Shown: piece by piece, positions 21,656 through 29,906 of the stretch
How the letters are laid out: the number at the start of each line of letters is the position of its first letter
Position numbering within the stretch: position 1 is the stretch's first letter
Assembly: GCA_902489215.1 (NCBI GenBank)
Contig: CABTZE010000005.1
Coordinates: forward strand, 1-30,572
Length of the DNA stretch: 30,572 nt
Source of the DNA: an uncultured Brevibacterium sp.
GTDB taxonomy: Bacteria; Actinomycetota; Actinomycetes; Actinomycetales; Brevibacteriaceae
Direction of reading: 5' to 3'
Made by a program: the position numbers and the translations under genes
The notes under the pieces: generated by a model
What the model was told of the DNA's origin: nothing
The model's input: only the letters and a program-made list of their open reading frames with translations
Database searches by the model: none

Positions 21656-22330
21656 TCAGTCTTCGAAGCCTTCCAGCACTGCGGCGGAACCGGACAGTCC
21701 GAGGCGGGACGCGCCGGCTTCAATCATTTCGCGGGCAGCTTCTGCCGAACGGATACCGCCGGAGGCTTTAACGCCCAGGGCGTCACCGACGGTCTTGCGC
21801 ATGATGGCCACGGCGTGTGCCGAAGCTCCGCCAGCCGGGTGGAAGCCGGTGGAAGTCTTCACGAAGTGAGCACCGGCGCGCACCGAGGCTTCGCAGGCGG
21901 CGACGATTTCGTCATCTTCAAGCGCTGCGGATTCGATGATGACCTTGACCAGAGCATCGTGCCCGGCCTTCTTGGCGGCATCTGCAACGGCTTCAACAAC
22001 ACCGCGGATGTCAGCCTCGACGTCAGCCCACAGGCCGGCCTTGGCCGCACCGATGTTGATGACCATGTCGACTTCCTGAGCGCCCTGTTCGACAGCCAGC
22101 GCCGCCTCGGCAGCCTTGATCTGGGGTGCGACAGCACCGGAGGGGAACCCGCAGACAGTGGCGATCACAAGGTCGCCCGTGTCCTTCAGCGGCAGAGCCG
22201 ACGGCGACACGCACACGGCAAGCACGCCAAGGCTCTTGGCTTCCTCAACGAGCGCGGCAAAGTCGTCCGGGGTGGATTCGGGCTTGAGCAGCGTGTGGTC
22301 GATCATCGCTGCGACGTCGGTCTTCTTCAT
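21656..22330 (-). CDS. deoC: Deoxyribose-phosphate aldolase
   Basis: A 224-residue class I aldolase converting 2-deoxyribose-5-phosphate to glyceraldehyde-3-phosphate and acetaldehyde. The N-terminus has IDHTLLKPEST (about 10-20); then VCVSPSALP, VIATVCGFPSG, EVDMVINIGAAKAG (Asp88) and the Schiff-base lysine in HFVKTSTGFHPAGGAS (Lys158). ATG 22330 follows AAGGAG at proper spacing, whereas the longer in-frame reading would overlap the deoA stop. It is the last gene of the nucleoside operon. Confidence 0.95.
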   Translation of the reverse strand: MKKTDVAAMIDHTLLKPESTPDDFAALVEEAKSLGVLAVCVSPSALPLKDTGDLVIATVCGFPSGAVAPQIKAAEAALAVEQGAQEVDMVINIGAAKAGLWADVEADIRGVVEAVADAAKKAGHDALVKVIIESAALEDDEIVAACEASVRAGAHFVKTSTGFHPAGGASAHAVAIMRKTVGDALGVKASGGIRSAEAAREMIEAGASRLGLSGSAAVLEGFED

Positions 22331-22344
22331 AATGCTCCTTGAGT

Positions 22345-23646
22345 TCACTTGATGTGGTCGAAGATGACCGAGGTGGATTCGGCAGCCGCTGTCGCTTCCG
22401 GGCTTCCTGCCGGGGCGATCACGGCTGCCCCCTCGAGGCTTTCGAGGGCTCGGTCGAAGCGCTGAGCTTCATCGGTGTAGAGAGTCATGAGCGGCGCGCC
22501 GGCTTCCACGGCGTCACCCGGCTTGGCGTGCAGGCGGATGCCCGCACCGGCCTGGACAGCGTCACCCGGACGGGCGCGGCCTGCTCCCAGTCGCCACGAT
22601 GCCTGGCCGACCGAAAGAGCGTCAAGACGGGTGAGAACACCGGATTCGGCGGCTGTGACAACGTGGCTTTCGCGGCCCATCGGCAGCTTCGCGTCCGGGT
22701 CGCCGCCCTGTGCGCTGATCATCTGGCGCCACTTGTCCATGGCGCGTCCGTCCTTGAGCGCTGCGGCAACGTCGACGTCCGTCTTGCCGACCAGTGCCAG
22801 CATTTCCTGCGCCAGTGCGACAGTGAGTTCAACGACGTCGGCCGGGCCGCCGCCGGCCAGCACCTCGACGCTTTCTTCAACTTCGATCGCGTTGCCCACG
22901 GCCAGGCCAAGCGGAGTGTCCATGTCGGTGATGAAAGCGGATGTTGCAGTGCCTGCGGCTTTGCCGAGCTCCACCATGGTGCGGGCGAGCTCTTCAGCTT
23001 TCTGGCGGTCCTTCATGAAAGCACCGGAACCGGTCTTGACGTCCAGCACGAGAGCTTCTGTGCCTTCGGCAATCTTCTTCGACATGATCGACGATGCAAT
23101 GAGCGGAATCGTGTCGACGATCCCAGTGATGTCGCGCAGCGCGTACAGCTTCTTGTCTGCTGGTGCCAGGCCTTCTGTGGTTTCGCAGATGATGGCGCCG
23201 ACTTCGTCCAGCTGCTGCACGATGCCCTCGGTGGAGATCGCTCCGTGCCAGCCCGGAATCGACTCGAGCTTGTCCAGCGTGCCGCCGGTGTGGCCAAGGC
23301 CGCGACCGGACAGCTGGGGTACTGCAACGTCGAACACGGCGACCAGCGGCGCCAGCGGCAGCGTGATCTTGTCACCGACACCACCGGTGGAGTGCTTGTC
23401 CGTGGTGGGCACCGACAGGCTGGAGAAGTCCAGCGTCTGCCCGGAGTTGATCATGGCCTGCGTCCAGCGCGTGATTTCGCGGGATTCCATGCCGTTGAGG
23501 AAGATCGCCATGCCGAGAGCCGACATCTGCTCGTCAGCGATGACACCGCGGGTGTATGCGTCGATTGTCCAATCGATCTGTTCGTCAGTCAGCGCATTGC
23601 CGTCGCGCTTGGCGATGATGATGTCTACGGCGTCGAACTTTTCCAC
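22345..23646 (-). CDS. deoA: Thymidine (pyrimidine-nucleoside) phosphorylase
   Basis: A 433-residue cytosolic enzyme releasing thymine or uracil from (deoxy)nucleosides with formation of (deoxy)ribose-1-phosphate. Phosphate-binding KHSTGGVGDK is at 84-93 and the family signature SGRGLGHTGGTLDKLESIPG at 113-132; LDVKTGSGAFM follows near 215. The C-terminal lipoyl-like domain (HAKPGDAVEAGAPLMTLYTD) is present. The start is GTG 23646 with GAGGAG upstream. It lies 12 bp after cdd and 14 bp before deoC. Actinobacterial orthologues cluster with cdd (Rv3314c-Rv3315c), supporting the call. Confidence 0.95.
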   Translation of the reverse strand: MEKFDAVDIIIAKRDGNALTDEQIDWTIDAYTRGVIADEQMSALGMAIFLNGMESREITRWTQAMINSGQTLDFSSLSVPTTDKHSTGGVGDKITLPLAPLVAVFDVAVPQLSGRGLGHTGGTLDKLESIPGWHGAISTEGIVQQLDEVGAIICETTEGLAPADKKLYALRDITGIVDTIPLIASSIMSKKIAEGTEALVLDVKTGSGAFMKDRQKAEELARTMVELGKAAGTATSAFITDMDTPLGLAVGNAIEVEESVEVLAGGGPADVVELTVALAQEMLALVGKTDVDVAAALKDGRAMDKWRQMISAQGGDPDAKLPMGRESHVVTAAESGVLTRLDALSVGQASWRLGAGRARPGDAVQAGAGIRLHAKPGDAVEAGAPLMTLYTDEAQRFDRALESLEGAAVIAPAGSPEATAAAESTSVIFDHIK

Positions 23647-23658
23647 GTCGCACGCTCC

Positions 23659-24147
23659 TCAGGGTTGCGGTTGGGTGGTTTTTGGGTCGAGGTGGTCGGG
23701 CCCGAACGCTTCGGGCAATACGACGGACAGCGGCTGGATGCCGCTGGGCATGTCCAGCAGGAGGTCGGGGCCGCCGAACTCGTACAGCAGCTGCCTGCAC
23801 CGTCCGCACGGCACGAGCTTCTTGCCTTCGCCGTCACAGCAGCTGAACGCGACGAGCTTGCCTCCCCCGGTGGCTGCCAGCTGCGACACGAGTCCGCATT
23901 CGGCGCACAGGCCCAGGCCGTACGAGGCGTTCTCGACATTGCACCCGGTGATCACGCGGCCGTCGTCGACGAGCGCTGCCACTCCGACCGGGTAGCCGGA
24001 GTACGGCGCGTAGGCGTTCTGCATGGCTTGGCGGGCCTGTTCGCGCAGGTTCTCCCACACGTCTTCGGTCACACCGCCCTGCATAGCGCCGGGCTGGCTG
24101 TTGCCGGCTTCTGACGAGGTGCCGCTTGCCTGTGCTGGCATGTGCAT
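23659..24147 (-). CDS. cdd: Cytidine deaminase
   Basis: A 162-residue zinc enzyme converting (deoxy)cytidine to (deoxy)uridine, feeding DeoA. Zinc and catalytic residues are visible: ENASYGLGLCAECG (Cys81, Glu83) and PCGRCRQ (Cys114, Cys117); YAPYSGYPVGVAAL and GCNVENASYG bind nucleoside. The core matches homotetrameric Cdd but both ends are longer. The start at 24147 overlaps the permease stop (TGATG) and gives an extra ~28 residues; ATG 24084 would give a standard length but has no Shine-Dalgarno, so coupling favours 24147. The C-terminal tail FGPDHLDPKTTQPQP is not conserved. Confidence 0.92.
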   Translation of the reverse strand: MHMPAQASGTSSEAGNSQPGAMQGGVTEDVWENLREQARQAMQNAYAPYSGYPVGVAALVDDGRVITGCNVENASYGLGLCAECGLVSQLAATGGGKLVAFSCCDGEGKKLVPCGRCRQLLYEFGGPDLLLDMPSGIQPLSVVLPEAFGPDHLDPKTTQPQP

Positions 24148-25421
24148 CACTGTTTGGAGTAGGGAATGCCTTCGGCGGCCGGTGCGCGGACTTTGCCGAC
24201 GAATCCTGCCACGGCGAAGATCGTGACGATGTACGGCAACATGAGCAGCAGGTCCGGCGGGATCGGCGAGCCGATGGCGGACAGTGAGTTGCCGAGGTTC
24301 TTGGCAAAGCCGAACAGCAGAGCGGCCATGAGCGCACCGCGTGGGTTCCACTTGCCGAGGATCATGGCGGCCAGGGCGATGTAGCCCTGTCCCGCGGTCA
24401 TTTCCTTACCGAATGCCAGACCCGATCCGATGGTGAAGAACGCACCGCCCAGACCGGCGATCGCGCCGGCCATGATGGTGTTGAGCACGCGGCCGCGGTT
24501 GACGTTGATGCCGACGGTGTCAGCTGCGCGCGGGTGTTCGCCGATAGCGCGCAGGCGCAGACCCCACTTGGAGTTGAACAGCGCAATCTGCAGAACCGCC
24601 ACGAGGATGTACATGAGGTACACGAGGATGTTCTGGTTGAACAGCACCGGCCCGATGATCGGAATGTCCGACAGCACCGGCACGGGCAGCGCCGGAAGGC
24701 GCATGGAGCGGTTCCACTGTTCCGGATTGTCCGACAGGACAGTGGAGAAGAAGAAGCTGGTCAGACCGACCACGAGGACGTTGAGGACAACACCGATGAT
24801 GATCTGGTCGACCCAGTAGCGCACCGCGAAGAACACCAGGACGATTGCCACAAGCACACCTCCGATCGGTGCGGCGACAAGACCCGCGTAGGGGTTGCCG
24901 ACGAGCGAAGCGACGACTGCCGCCACAAACGCACCGGCCAGCAGCTGGCCTTCGATTGCGATGTTGATGATGCCGGCACGTTCGCCCACCAGGCCAGTCA
25001 TGGCACCGAAGATCAGCGGGATCGACAGAGCGAGTGCACCGGCGAGCAGCGAGGTTGCGGGGATGACGCCGGACCCGGCACCCGACCACGCGAGGAACGC
25101 AATGACGAACAGCACGCCGACGGCAGCGGGAAGCCAGTTGCCGATTGTGATGCGCTTGAGCTGACCCCAGAACGACACTCCGGCCAGGATTACCAGCAGC
25201 AGGCCCAGCACAATGCCGGTGGTTTTGGCATCGACGGTGATGTTCGGGATGTGGAAGAAGTCGCCCTGCTGGCCAAGCTGGAACGTGGCCTTGCGACCGC
25301 CCTCGGCCGCGAAGCCGAAGGCCACCAGGGTGATGAAGGCGAGAACACCGTAGACAACCGGAAACTTCCAGTCCCTCGGCGCGAGCTCCTGGGTGCTGTG
25401 AACGCTGGTCTGTGTGCTCAT
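24147..25421 (-). CDS. Nucleoside ABC transporter permease, second (NupQ type)
   Basis: A 424-residue membrane protein of the BPD_transp_2 (RbsC/BmpA-system) family. After a ~20-residue cytoplasmic lead come about ten hydrophobic segments. LSIPLIFGAMTGLVGERAGI followed by INIAIEGQLLAGA is the subgroup's hallmark, and the cytoplasmic coupling region GLRLRAIGEHPRAADTVGIN carries the EAA-like contact to the ATPase. Gene order bmpA-ATPase-permease-permease matches YufNOPQ/NupNOPQ guanosine-nucleoside importers. Its ATG overlaps the previous permease stop (ATGA), and its stop overlaps cdd. Confidence 0.92.
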   Translation of the reverse strand: MSTQTSVHSTQELAPRDWKFPVVYGVLAFITLVAFGFAAEGGRKATFQLGQQGDFFHIPNITVDAKTTGIVLGLLLVILAGVSFWGQLKRITIGNWLPAAVGVLFVIAFLAWSGAGSGVIPATSLLAGALALSIPLIFGAMTGLVGERAGIINIAIEGQLLAGAFVAAVVASLVGNPYAGLVAAPIGGVLVAIVLVFFAVRYWVDQIIIGVVLNVLVVGLTSFFFSTVLSDNPEQWNRSMRLPALPVPVLSDIPIIGPVLFNQNILVYLMYILVAVLQIALFNSKWGLRLRAIGEHPRAADTVGINVNRGRVLNTIMAGAIAGLGGAFFTIGSGLAFGKEMTAGQGYIALAAMILGKWNPRGALMAALLFGFAKNLGNSLSAIGSPIPPDLLLMLPYIVTIFAVAGFVGKVRAPAAEGIPYSKQ

Positions 25422-26749
25422 CGTTCCTCCCCGCTCTTCGCAGCGGCTGCTGTTGTCTGTGCGGCATCTGCCGCGTCTGTGCTTTCGGCCTTCGCATCGG
25501 CCGAGTCTGCCGCCGCAGCACCGGTCGAGGTGCCGCTCGACTTCGTGTCTTCACGGCGCTTCTCAATGGGCTCCGGCAGGCGGAAGATGGCCCTGACCAG
25601 CGGGGGTGCCGCAATGAGCAGGACGATGATCGACTGCACGACGAGCACGATGTCAATGGGCGTACCGGTTTGGGCCTGCATGAGGTAGCCGCCGGCTTTG
25701 AAGCCGCCGAAGAGGATGCCGGCGAAGAACACGCCGATTGGGCGAGAACGGCCCAGAAGAGCGACCGTGATGGCGTCGAAGCCGATGGTTCCGGCGATGC
25801 CGCCGCCGACGTTGCCTTCTGTTGCCAGGACCTGGTTGGCGCCGCCGGCACCGGCCAGCGCACCGGCAATGGCCATGACGACGATCGTCACCTTCGACAC
25901 TGAAATGCCCGCGGTGCGAGCTGCGGCCGGGTTCTGTCCGACCATGCGCATTTCGAAGCCGATGGTGGAGCGCTCCAGCAGCCACCAGATGATGGCAGTG
26001 GCGAGGATCGCGATAATGAAGCCGATGTGCAGGCGGAACGGATCCGGCAGGATCTTGAAGAAGTGCGCAGTCGAATCGATGTTCGCCGTCAGCGGGATCG
26101 ATCCTTCCTTCTGCTTGTACCACTCCTGCTTGAGCAGGTAGGCCATGAGGTACAGCGCGATCGAGTTGAGCATGATCGTCACGATCACTTCATTCGCACC
26201 GGTCTTGGCTTTGAGCACACCGGCAATGGATGCCCAGATGGCACCGGCGAGCATACCGCCGGCAAGTGCGACGATCATGTGCAGAACAACCGGCAGATGC
26301 ATCGCGTAGCCCAGGTAACCGCCGAAGACCGCACCCAAGATCACCTGACCCTGACCACCGATGTTGAACAGGCCTGAGCGGAACGCCAGTGCAATGCCGA
26401 GCGCGGTGAGGATCAGCGGGGTTCCCGACACCAGCGATTCGGTCAGCGGGCGGACCGAGCGCACAAAGGAATTCGCGTTCCAGTCGAACACGGCACCTCG
26501 GAAGAGAGCCGAATAGGCTTCGAGAACCGAGTGGGACGCGTAGTAGAAGAAGTCACTGGGGCGGGCGAAAATGTAGCCGGCTGCCCGCTGCACGTCAGGG
26601 TCGGCCAGGATGATGAGCACGGCACCGGCAACCAGGGCGATGACAATCGACAGGACCGATACCAGCCAGCTGCCCGACAGCAGTCCGCGGATGATGCTCT
26701 GACGCGCACTGCCCCGGGCAGTGCTGCCGGCAGTGGTCTTCTGATTCAT
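25418..26749 (-). CDS. Nucleoside ABC transporter permease, first (NupP type)
   Basis: A 443-residue membrane protein. The N-terminal segment (about 25-50) is hydrophobic; LTALGIALAFRSGLFNIGGQGQVILGAVF (from about 113) is the family signature, and FEMRMVGQNPAAARTAGISV contains the coupling helix. About eight to ten membrane segments are predicted. The last ~45 residues (from RREDTKSSGTSTG) form a hydrophilic alanine/acid-rich tail absent from most relatives; it is probably a disordered cytoplasmic end. Four-base overlaps on both sides place it in one translationally coupled unit with the ATPase and the second permease. Confidence 0.92.
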   Translation of the reverse strand: MNQKTTAGSTARGSARQSIIRGLLSGSWLVSVLSIVIALVAGAVLIILADPDVQRAAGYIFARPSDFFYYASHSVLEAYSALFRGAVFDWNANSFVRSVRPLTESLVSGTPLILTALGIALAFRSGLFNIGGQGQVILGAVFGGYLGYAMHLPVVLHMIVALAGGMLAGAIWASIAGVLKAKTGANEVIVTIMLNSIALYLMAYLLKQEWYKQKEGSIPLTANIDSTAHFFKILPDPFRLHIGFIIAILATAIIWWLLERSTIGFEMRMVGQNPAAARTAGISVSKVTIVVMAIAGALAGAGGANQVLATEGNVGGGIAGTIGFDAITVALLGRSRPIGVFFAGILFGGFKAGGYLMQAQTGTPIDIVLVVQSIIVLLIAAPPLVRAIFRLPEPIEKRREDTKSSGTSTGAAAADSADAKAESTDAADAAQTTAAAAKSGEER

Positions 26750-28320
26750 ACGATGTCCTCCTGGGCTGCCTGGCCGACCTCTGTCACAGCCGAACCGTCG
26801 GCAACGCGGGCGTTGGCTTCTTCTTCGGGCACACCGGCCATCATGAGGCCCAGAACGTCACGCGATGTGTCGCCGGGCACGGTGCCGATGATCTGGCCGC
26901 GGTACATCACGGCGATCCGGTCGGCGAGGTTGAGCACCTCGTCAAGTTCTGTCGACACGATGACGCACGGGGTTCCGCTGTCACGTTCTTCGATGATCCG
27001 CTTGTGGACGAACTCGACGGAGCCGACGTCCAAACCGCGGGTGGGCTGGCTGGCCACGAGCAGGCGCAGGTCGCGCCCCATTTCGCGCGACAGAACAACT
27101 TTCTGCTGGTTACCGCCGGAAAGAGTGGATATCTGGTCCTGGACTGATCCGCAGCGGATGTCGAACTGTTCAACCTTTTCCAGTGCGGCCGAGCGGATGG
27201 CAGAGGGGTTGAGGGCCAGTCCGTTGGCGTAGGGCTTCTGGTCGTACCAGTCGAGGATCATGTTCTCTTCAATCGAGAACCCGGCCACGATGCCGTCGGT
27301 CGAACGGTCTTCGGGAACAAAGCCGATGCCCTTGTTGAGCCGGGCCTTGATCGATGAGGCTTCGAGGTTCACGCCGTCGAGTTCAATCGTTCCGGCCGCT
27401 GGAGTTTCCAGGCCGATGATCGCTTCGGCAAGTTCGGTCTGGCCGTTGCCGTCGACACCGGCGATCGCCAGGATTTCACCGCGGCGCACTTCGAGCGACA
27501 CATTGTTGAGCGCGGGAAGGTTGTTTTTATCCAGCACCGTCAGATCTGTGACCTTAAGTGCGACATCGCCCGGTTCGGCGGGAGTCTTGTCAGACTTGAG
27601 GTTCACTTCGCGGCCGACCATAGCCGAAGCGAGCTCAGCTTCTGAAGATTCGGGGCTGACTTCGCCGACGACCTTGCCGCGGCGAATGACGGTGATGGAG
27701 TCCGCAACGGCGCGAACTTCGCGAAGCTTGTGGGTGATGAACACGATCGAGGTTCCGCGCTCTTTGAGCTGGCGCATGATCTCGATGAGCTCATCGGTTT
27801 CGTGCGGGGTCAGCACCGCTGTCGGTTCGTCGAGGATGAGCACCTTCGCGTCGCGGGAAAGCGCCTTGATGATTTCGACGCGCTGCTGAGCGCCGACGGG
27901 GAGATCTTCGATATAGGCGTCCGGGTCGATGTCGAAGCCGAAGCGAGCCGAGATCTCCTTGACTTTCGCCCGGGCCTGCTTGAGGTCCAGAAGGCCAAGC
28001 GACTTGGTGGGCTCGTAGCCCAGGGCCACAGATTCTGCGACCGTGAAGACGGGAATGAGCATGAAGTGCTGGTGCACCATGCCGATGCCTGCCGCAACAG
28101 CGTCACCGGGACCCGAAAAAGACACGGGTTCGTCGTCAATGAGGATACGGCCGGCCGTGGGCTCATACAGTCCGTAGAGGACATTCATGAGCGTTGATTT
28201 GCCCGCACCGTTCTCGCCGAGGAGGGCGTGGATTTCGCCTGGTTCGACGACGAGGTCAATCGAATCGTTGGCGGTGAATTCACCGAACTTCTTCGTGATT
28301 CCCTCGAGGGTGAGTTTCAC
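26746..28320 (-). CDS. Nucleoside ABC transporter ATP-binding protein (NupO type)
   Basis: A 524-residue double ATP-binding cassette. In domain 1, Walker A is GENGAGKS (35-42), the signature region is PVGAQQRVEI (141-150, variant of LSGGQ) and Walker B is VLILDEPTAVL (160-170). In domain 2, Walker A is degenerate (GVDGNGQTELAEA), the signature is TLSGGNQQKVVLSREM and Walker B is LLVASQPTRGLDVG, where the catalytic Glu is replaced by Gln. This asymmetric pattern is standard for the sugar/nucleoside RbsA-YufO family. ATG 28320 follows GAGGAG. The gene is separated from bmpA by a structured 124-bp gap. Confidence 0.94.
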   Translation of the reverse strand: MKLTLEGITKKFGEFTANDSIDLVVEPGEIHALLGENGAGKSTLMNVLYGLYEPTAGRILIDDEPVSFSGPGDAVAAGIGMVHQHFMLIPVFTVAESVALGYEPTKSLGLLDLKQARAKVKEISARFGFDIDPDAYIEDLPVGAQQRVEIIKALSRDAKVLILDEPTAVLTPHETDELIEIMRQLKERGTSIVFITHKLREVRAVADSITVIRRGKVVGEVSPESSEAELASAMVGREVNLKSDKTPAEPGDVALKVTDLTVLDKNNLPALNNVSLEVRRGEILAIAGVDGNGQTELAEAIIGLETPAAGTIELDGVNLEASSIKARLNKGIGFVPEDRSTDGIVAGFSIEENMILDWYDQKPYANGLALNPSAIRSAALEKVEQFDIRCGSVQDQISTLSGGNQQKVVLSREMGRDLRLLVASQPTRGLDVGSVEFVHKRIIEERDSGTPCVIVSTELDEVLNLADRIAVMYRGQIIGTVPGDTSRDVLGLMMAGVPEEEANARVADGSAVTEVGQAAQEDIV

Positions 28321-28350
28321 TGATTACTCCTCAATACGTGTGGACAGGCA

Positions 28351-28409
28351 CGGTCCCGGCAGGAAGATTCTAACTGCACGGCGGCAGTCGCACTTCCATG
28401 CCGGGACCG
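28351..28409 (-). terminator. Attenuator-like hairpin between bmpA and the ATPase gene
   Basis: CGGTCCCGGCAGGAAG (28351-28366) pairs with CTTCCATGCCGGGACCG (28393-28409) over 16 bp with one bulged A; the loop encloses a small CTGC/GCAG hairpin (28374-28387). There is no U-run, so it may be an mRNA-stabilising or attenuating stem that keeps binding protein levels above those of the permease genes. Confidence 0.6.
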
Positions 28410-28411
28410 GT

Positions 28412-28446
28412 GTCTCATTTCAGAGACCTGCGCTCAGCGCAAGGTC
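28412..28446 (-). terminator. Two small hairpins at the end of bmpA
   Basis: GACCTGCGC/GCGCAAGGTC (28425-28446) forms a stem with a TCA loop and includes part of the bmpA stop codon. GTCTC/GAGAC (28412-28427) forms another and shares the GAC, so the two may be mutually exclusive. Both immediately follow bmpA on the minus strand. Confidence 0.4.
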
Positions 28447-29527
28447 ACTTAGGAGCGTTCTCGGTTTCGACCTTGGTCGTACCGTCGATGATCTCCTGCT
28501 TGATCTTTTCGACGCCCTGCTTGACTTCGTCCGAAACCTTGTCTTCGTGGTCGTGGAACGGAGCGATCGACACGCCTTCGTTCTTGAGGTCGCCGACGTA
28601 GGGTTCGCCGGTGAACTTGTCTTCGGAGGCTTCCTTGGCGCTGTCGTACACGGCGTTCGACATTTCCTTGAGCACCGAGGTCAGCATGAGGTCGCCGTAT
28701 TCGGTGGTTTCGTAGCCGTCAGCGTCAACCCACACGAGGGAAACATCGCCGTGCTTCTTAGCGGACTCAGCAGCACCCAGGCCGACGGGGCCAGCCACGG
28801 GCATGACGATGTCAGCACCCTGCGAAATGAACTGGTCGGTCAGAGCCTGACCCTGACCCTGGTCGGAGAAGTTTCCGACGAAGGAGCCCTTCTGCTTGGC
28901 CTTGTCCCAGCCGAGCAGCTCAACCTTGCCGTCGTGGTCCTTGTTGTAGCGGTCCACACCGTCAGCAAAGCCGTCCATGAAGATCGACACGGAAGGAATC
29001 TGCATACCGCCGAAGGTTGCAACCTTGCCGGTCTTCGACGTGCCGGCAGCAACGTAGCCTGCGAGGTAGGCAGCTTCAGCAGTGTTGAACACCAGTGGCT
29101 TGGCATTGTCGTATTCGACGGTTTCGCCGTTTTCGTCCGAGAAGTAGGAGTCGACGAGTGCGTATTCGATGTCGGTGTTCTGCTTAGCCGACTTGCCGAG
29201 ATCAGCGGCGAGGTTGTAGCCCACACCGTAGATGATGTTGCAGCCGTTCTGCACCATGGTGTCGACGTTCTGCGAGTAGTCCGACTTGTCCTTGGATTCG
29301 GCGACTGCTTCCTGCAGGCCGAAGTCCTTCACGGCGCGGTCGAAGCCGTCCTTTGACGACTGGTTGAACGACTTGTCATCCCAACCGCCTTCGTCCGAGA
29401 TGATGCAGGCCTTGAAGTCAGACTTCTTGGCGTCGGCACCGCCCTCGGGGGCTTCGCCACAGGCGGAAAGAGCGAGAGCTGCGGTCGCGAAAACGGCGAC
29501 GGCAGGAGCGAGAAACTTGCGCTTCAC
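28445..29527 (-). CDS. bmpA: BMP-family nucleoside-binding lipoprotein
   Basis: A 360-residue extracellular substrate-binding protein of the BmpA/PnrA/NupN family, which captures purine or other nucleosides for the ABC importer encoded next. The signal peptide MKRKFLAPAVAVFATAALAL ends in lipobox L20-S-A-C23, so it is lipid-anchored. Mature-domain marks are FKACIISDEGGWDDKSFNQS, GYNLAADLGKSAKQNTDIEY, AAYLAGYVAAGTSKTGKVAT and FGGMQIPSV, all characteristic. GTG 29527 was chosen because AAGGAAG lies 6 bases upstream and the signal peptide starts there; longer readings add unrelated residues. It is the first gene of the operon and is expected to be the most highly expressed. Confidence 0.92.
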   Translation of the reverse strand: MKRKFLAPAVAVFATAALALSACGEAPEGGADAKKSDFKACIISDEGGWDDKSFNQSSKDGFDRAVKDFGLQEAVAESKDKSDYSQNVDTMVQNGCNIIYGVGYNLAADLGKSAKQNTDIEYALVDSYFSDENGETVEYDNAKPLVFNTAEAAYLAGYVAAGTSKTGKVATFGGMQIPSVSIFMDGFADGVDRYNKDHDGKVELLGWDKAKQKGSFVGNFSDQGQGQALTDQFISQGADIVMPVAGPVGLGAAESAKKHGDVSLVWVDADGYETTEYGDLMLTSVLKEMSNAVYDSAKEASEDKFTGEPYVGDLKNEGVSIAPFHDHEDKVSDEVKQGVEKIKQEIIDGTTKVETENAPK

Positions 29528-29626
29528 AGTCACTTCCTTAGAACGACGCACCGCATGAGGGGACCGCTCGAAGCGAAGCTCTCTAAGCACAGCTCTCTGA
29601 ACAGCCCACACGTGATGCGTGCAGTG

Positions 29627-29655
29627 ATATTACGCCTCCAAGAATACTGGAAGAA
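29627..29655 (-). promoter_or_regulatory. Possible sigma-A-type promoter of the bmpA operon
   Basis: On the minus strand, TTCTTC (29655-29650), a 17-base spacer and TAATAT (29632-29627). The -10 is near consensus and stands out in GC-rich DNA; the -35 is poor. A start near 29620 would give a leader of about 90 nt before GTG 29527. Confidence 0.42.
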
Positions 29656-29687
29656 CACCAAGGATTTCATGAGGGACGCTAGGCACC

Positions 29688-29702
29688 CGCATGCAGCATG
29701 CG
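29688..29702. promoter_or_regulatory. Palindrome CGCATGCAGCATGCG, candidate operator
   Basis: Seven-base arms mirror exactly around a central A. It lies upstream of the putative bmpA -35 and within the divergent region shared with marR, a usual place for MarR-type or nucleoside-responsive repressor binding. The link to the regulator is inference. Confidence 0.4.
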
Positions 29703-29906
29703 ATTGAGCCCGGAAACATAGCCTGCGCAGCAATGCAAGACTTTCTGGCGAGTGATCTTCACCACATCCACATCTCGCGTTTCAAGCTCTCACCCCCGCA
29801 ATTACGGCGTTCATGCTGGTCAAGGGGCCTAACAGCGGTCCCAACTGTCCCACAAAGCGGACACGCACACAGGCGGCATCGAGCTTTCCCAACTAGGGTG
29901 AAAGCC

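Larger units (their letters stand above)
29528..29906. other. Divergent control region between bmpA and marR
   Basis: About 380 bp without a convincing gene; the in-frame extension of marR back to 29691 has non-protein-like composition. It contains a possible bmpA promoter (29627-29655) and a 15-bp perfect palindrome (29688-29702). Confidence 0.6.

Noticed and set aside
22339..24114. A 591-aa plus-strand ORF opposite deoA and cdd
   Set aside because: It is an antisense shadow produced by GC-rich third positions; the minus strand encodes unmistakable enzymes with conserved active sites.
24534..25688. A 384-aa plus-strand ORF opposite the permease genes
   Set aside because: Very Asp/Glu/Gln/His-rich reverse image of membrane-protein codons; no start signal and no domain.
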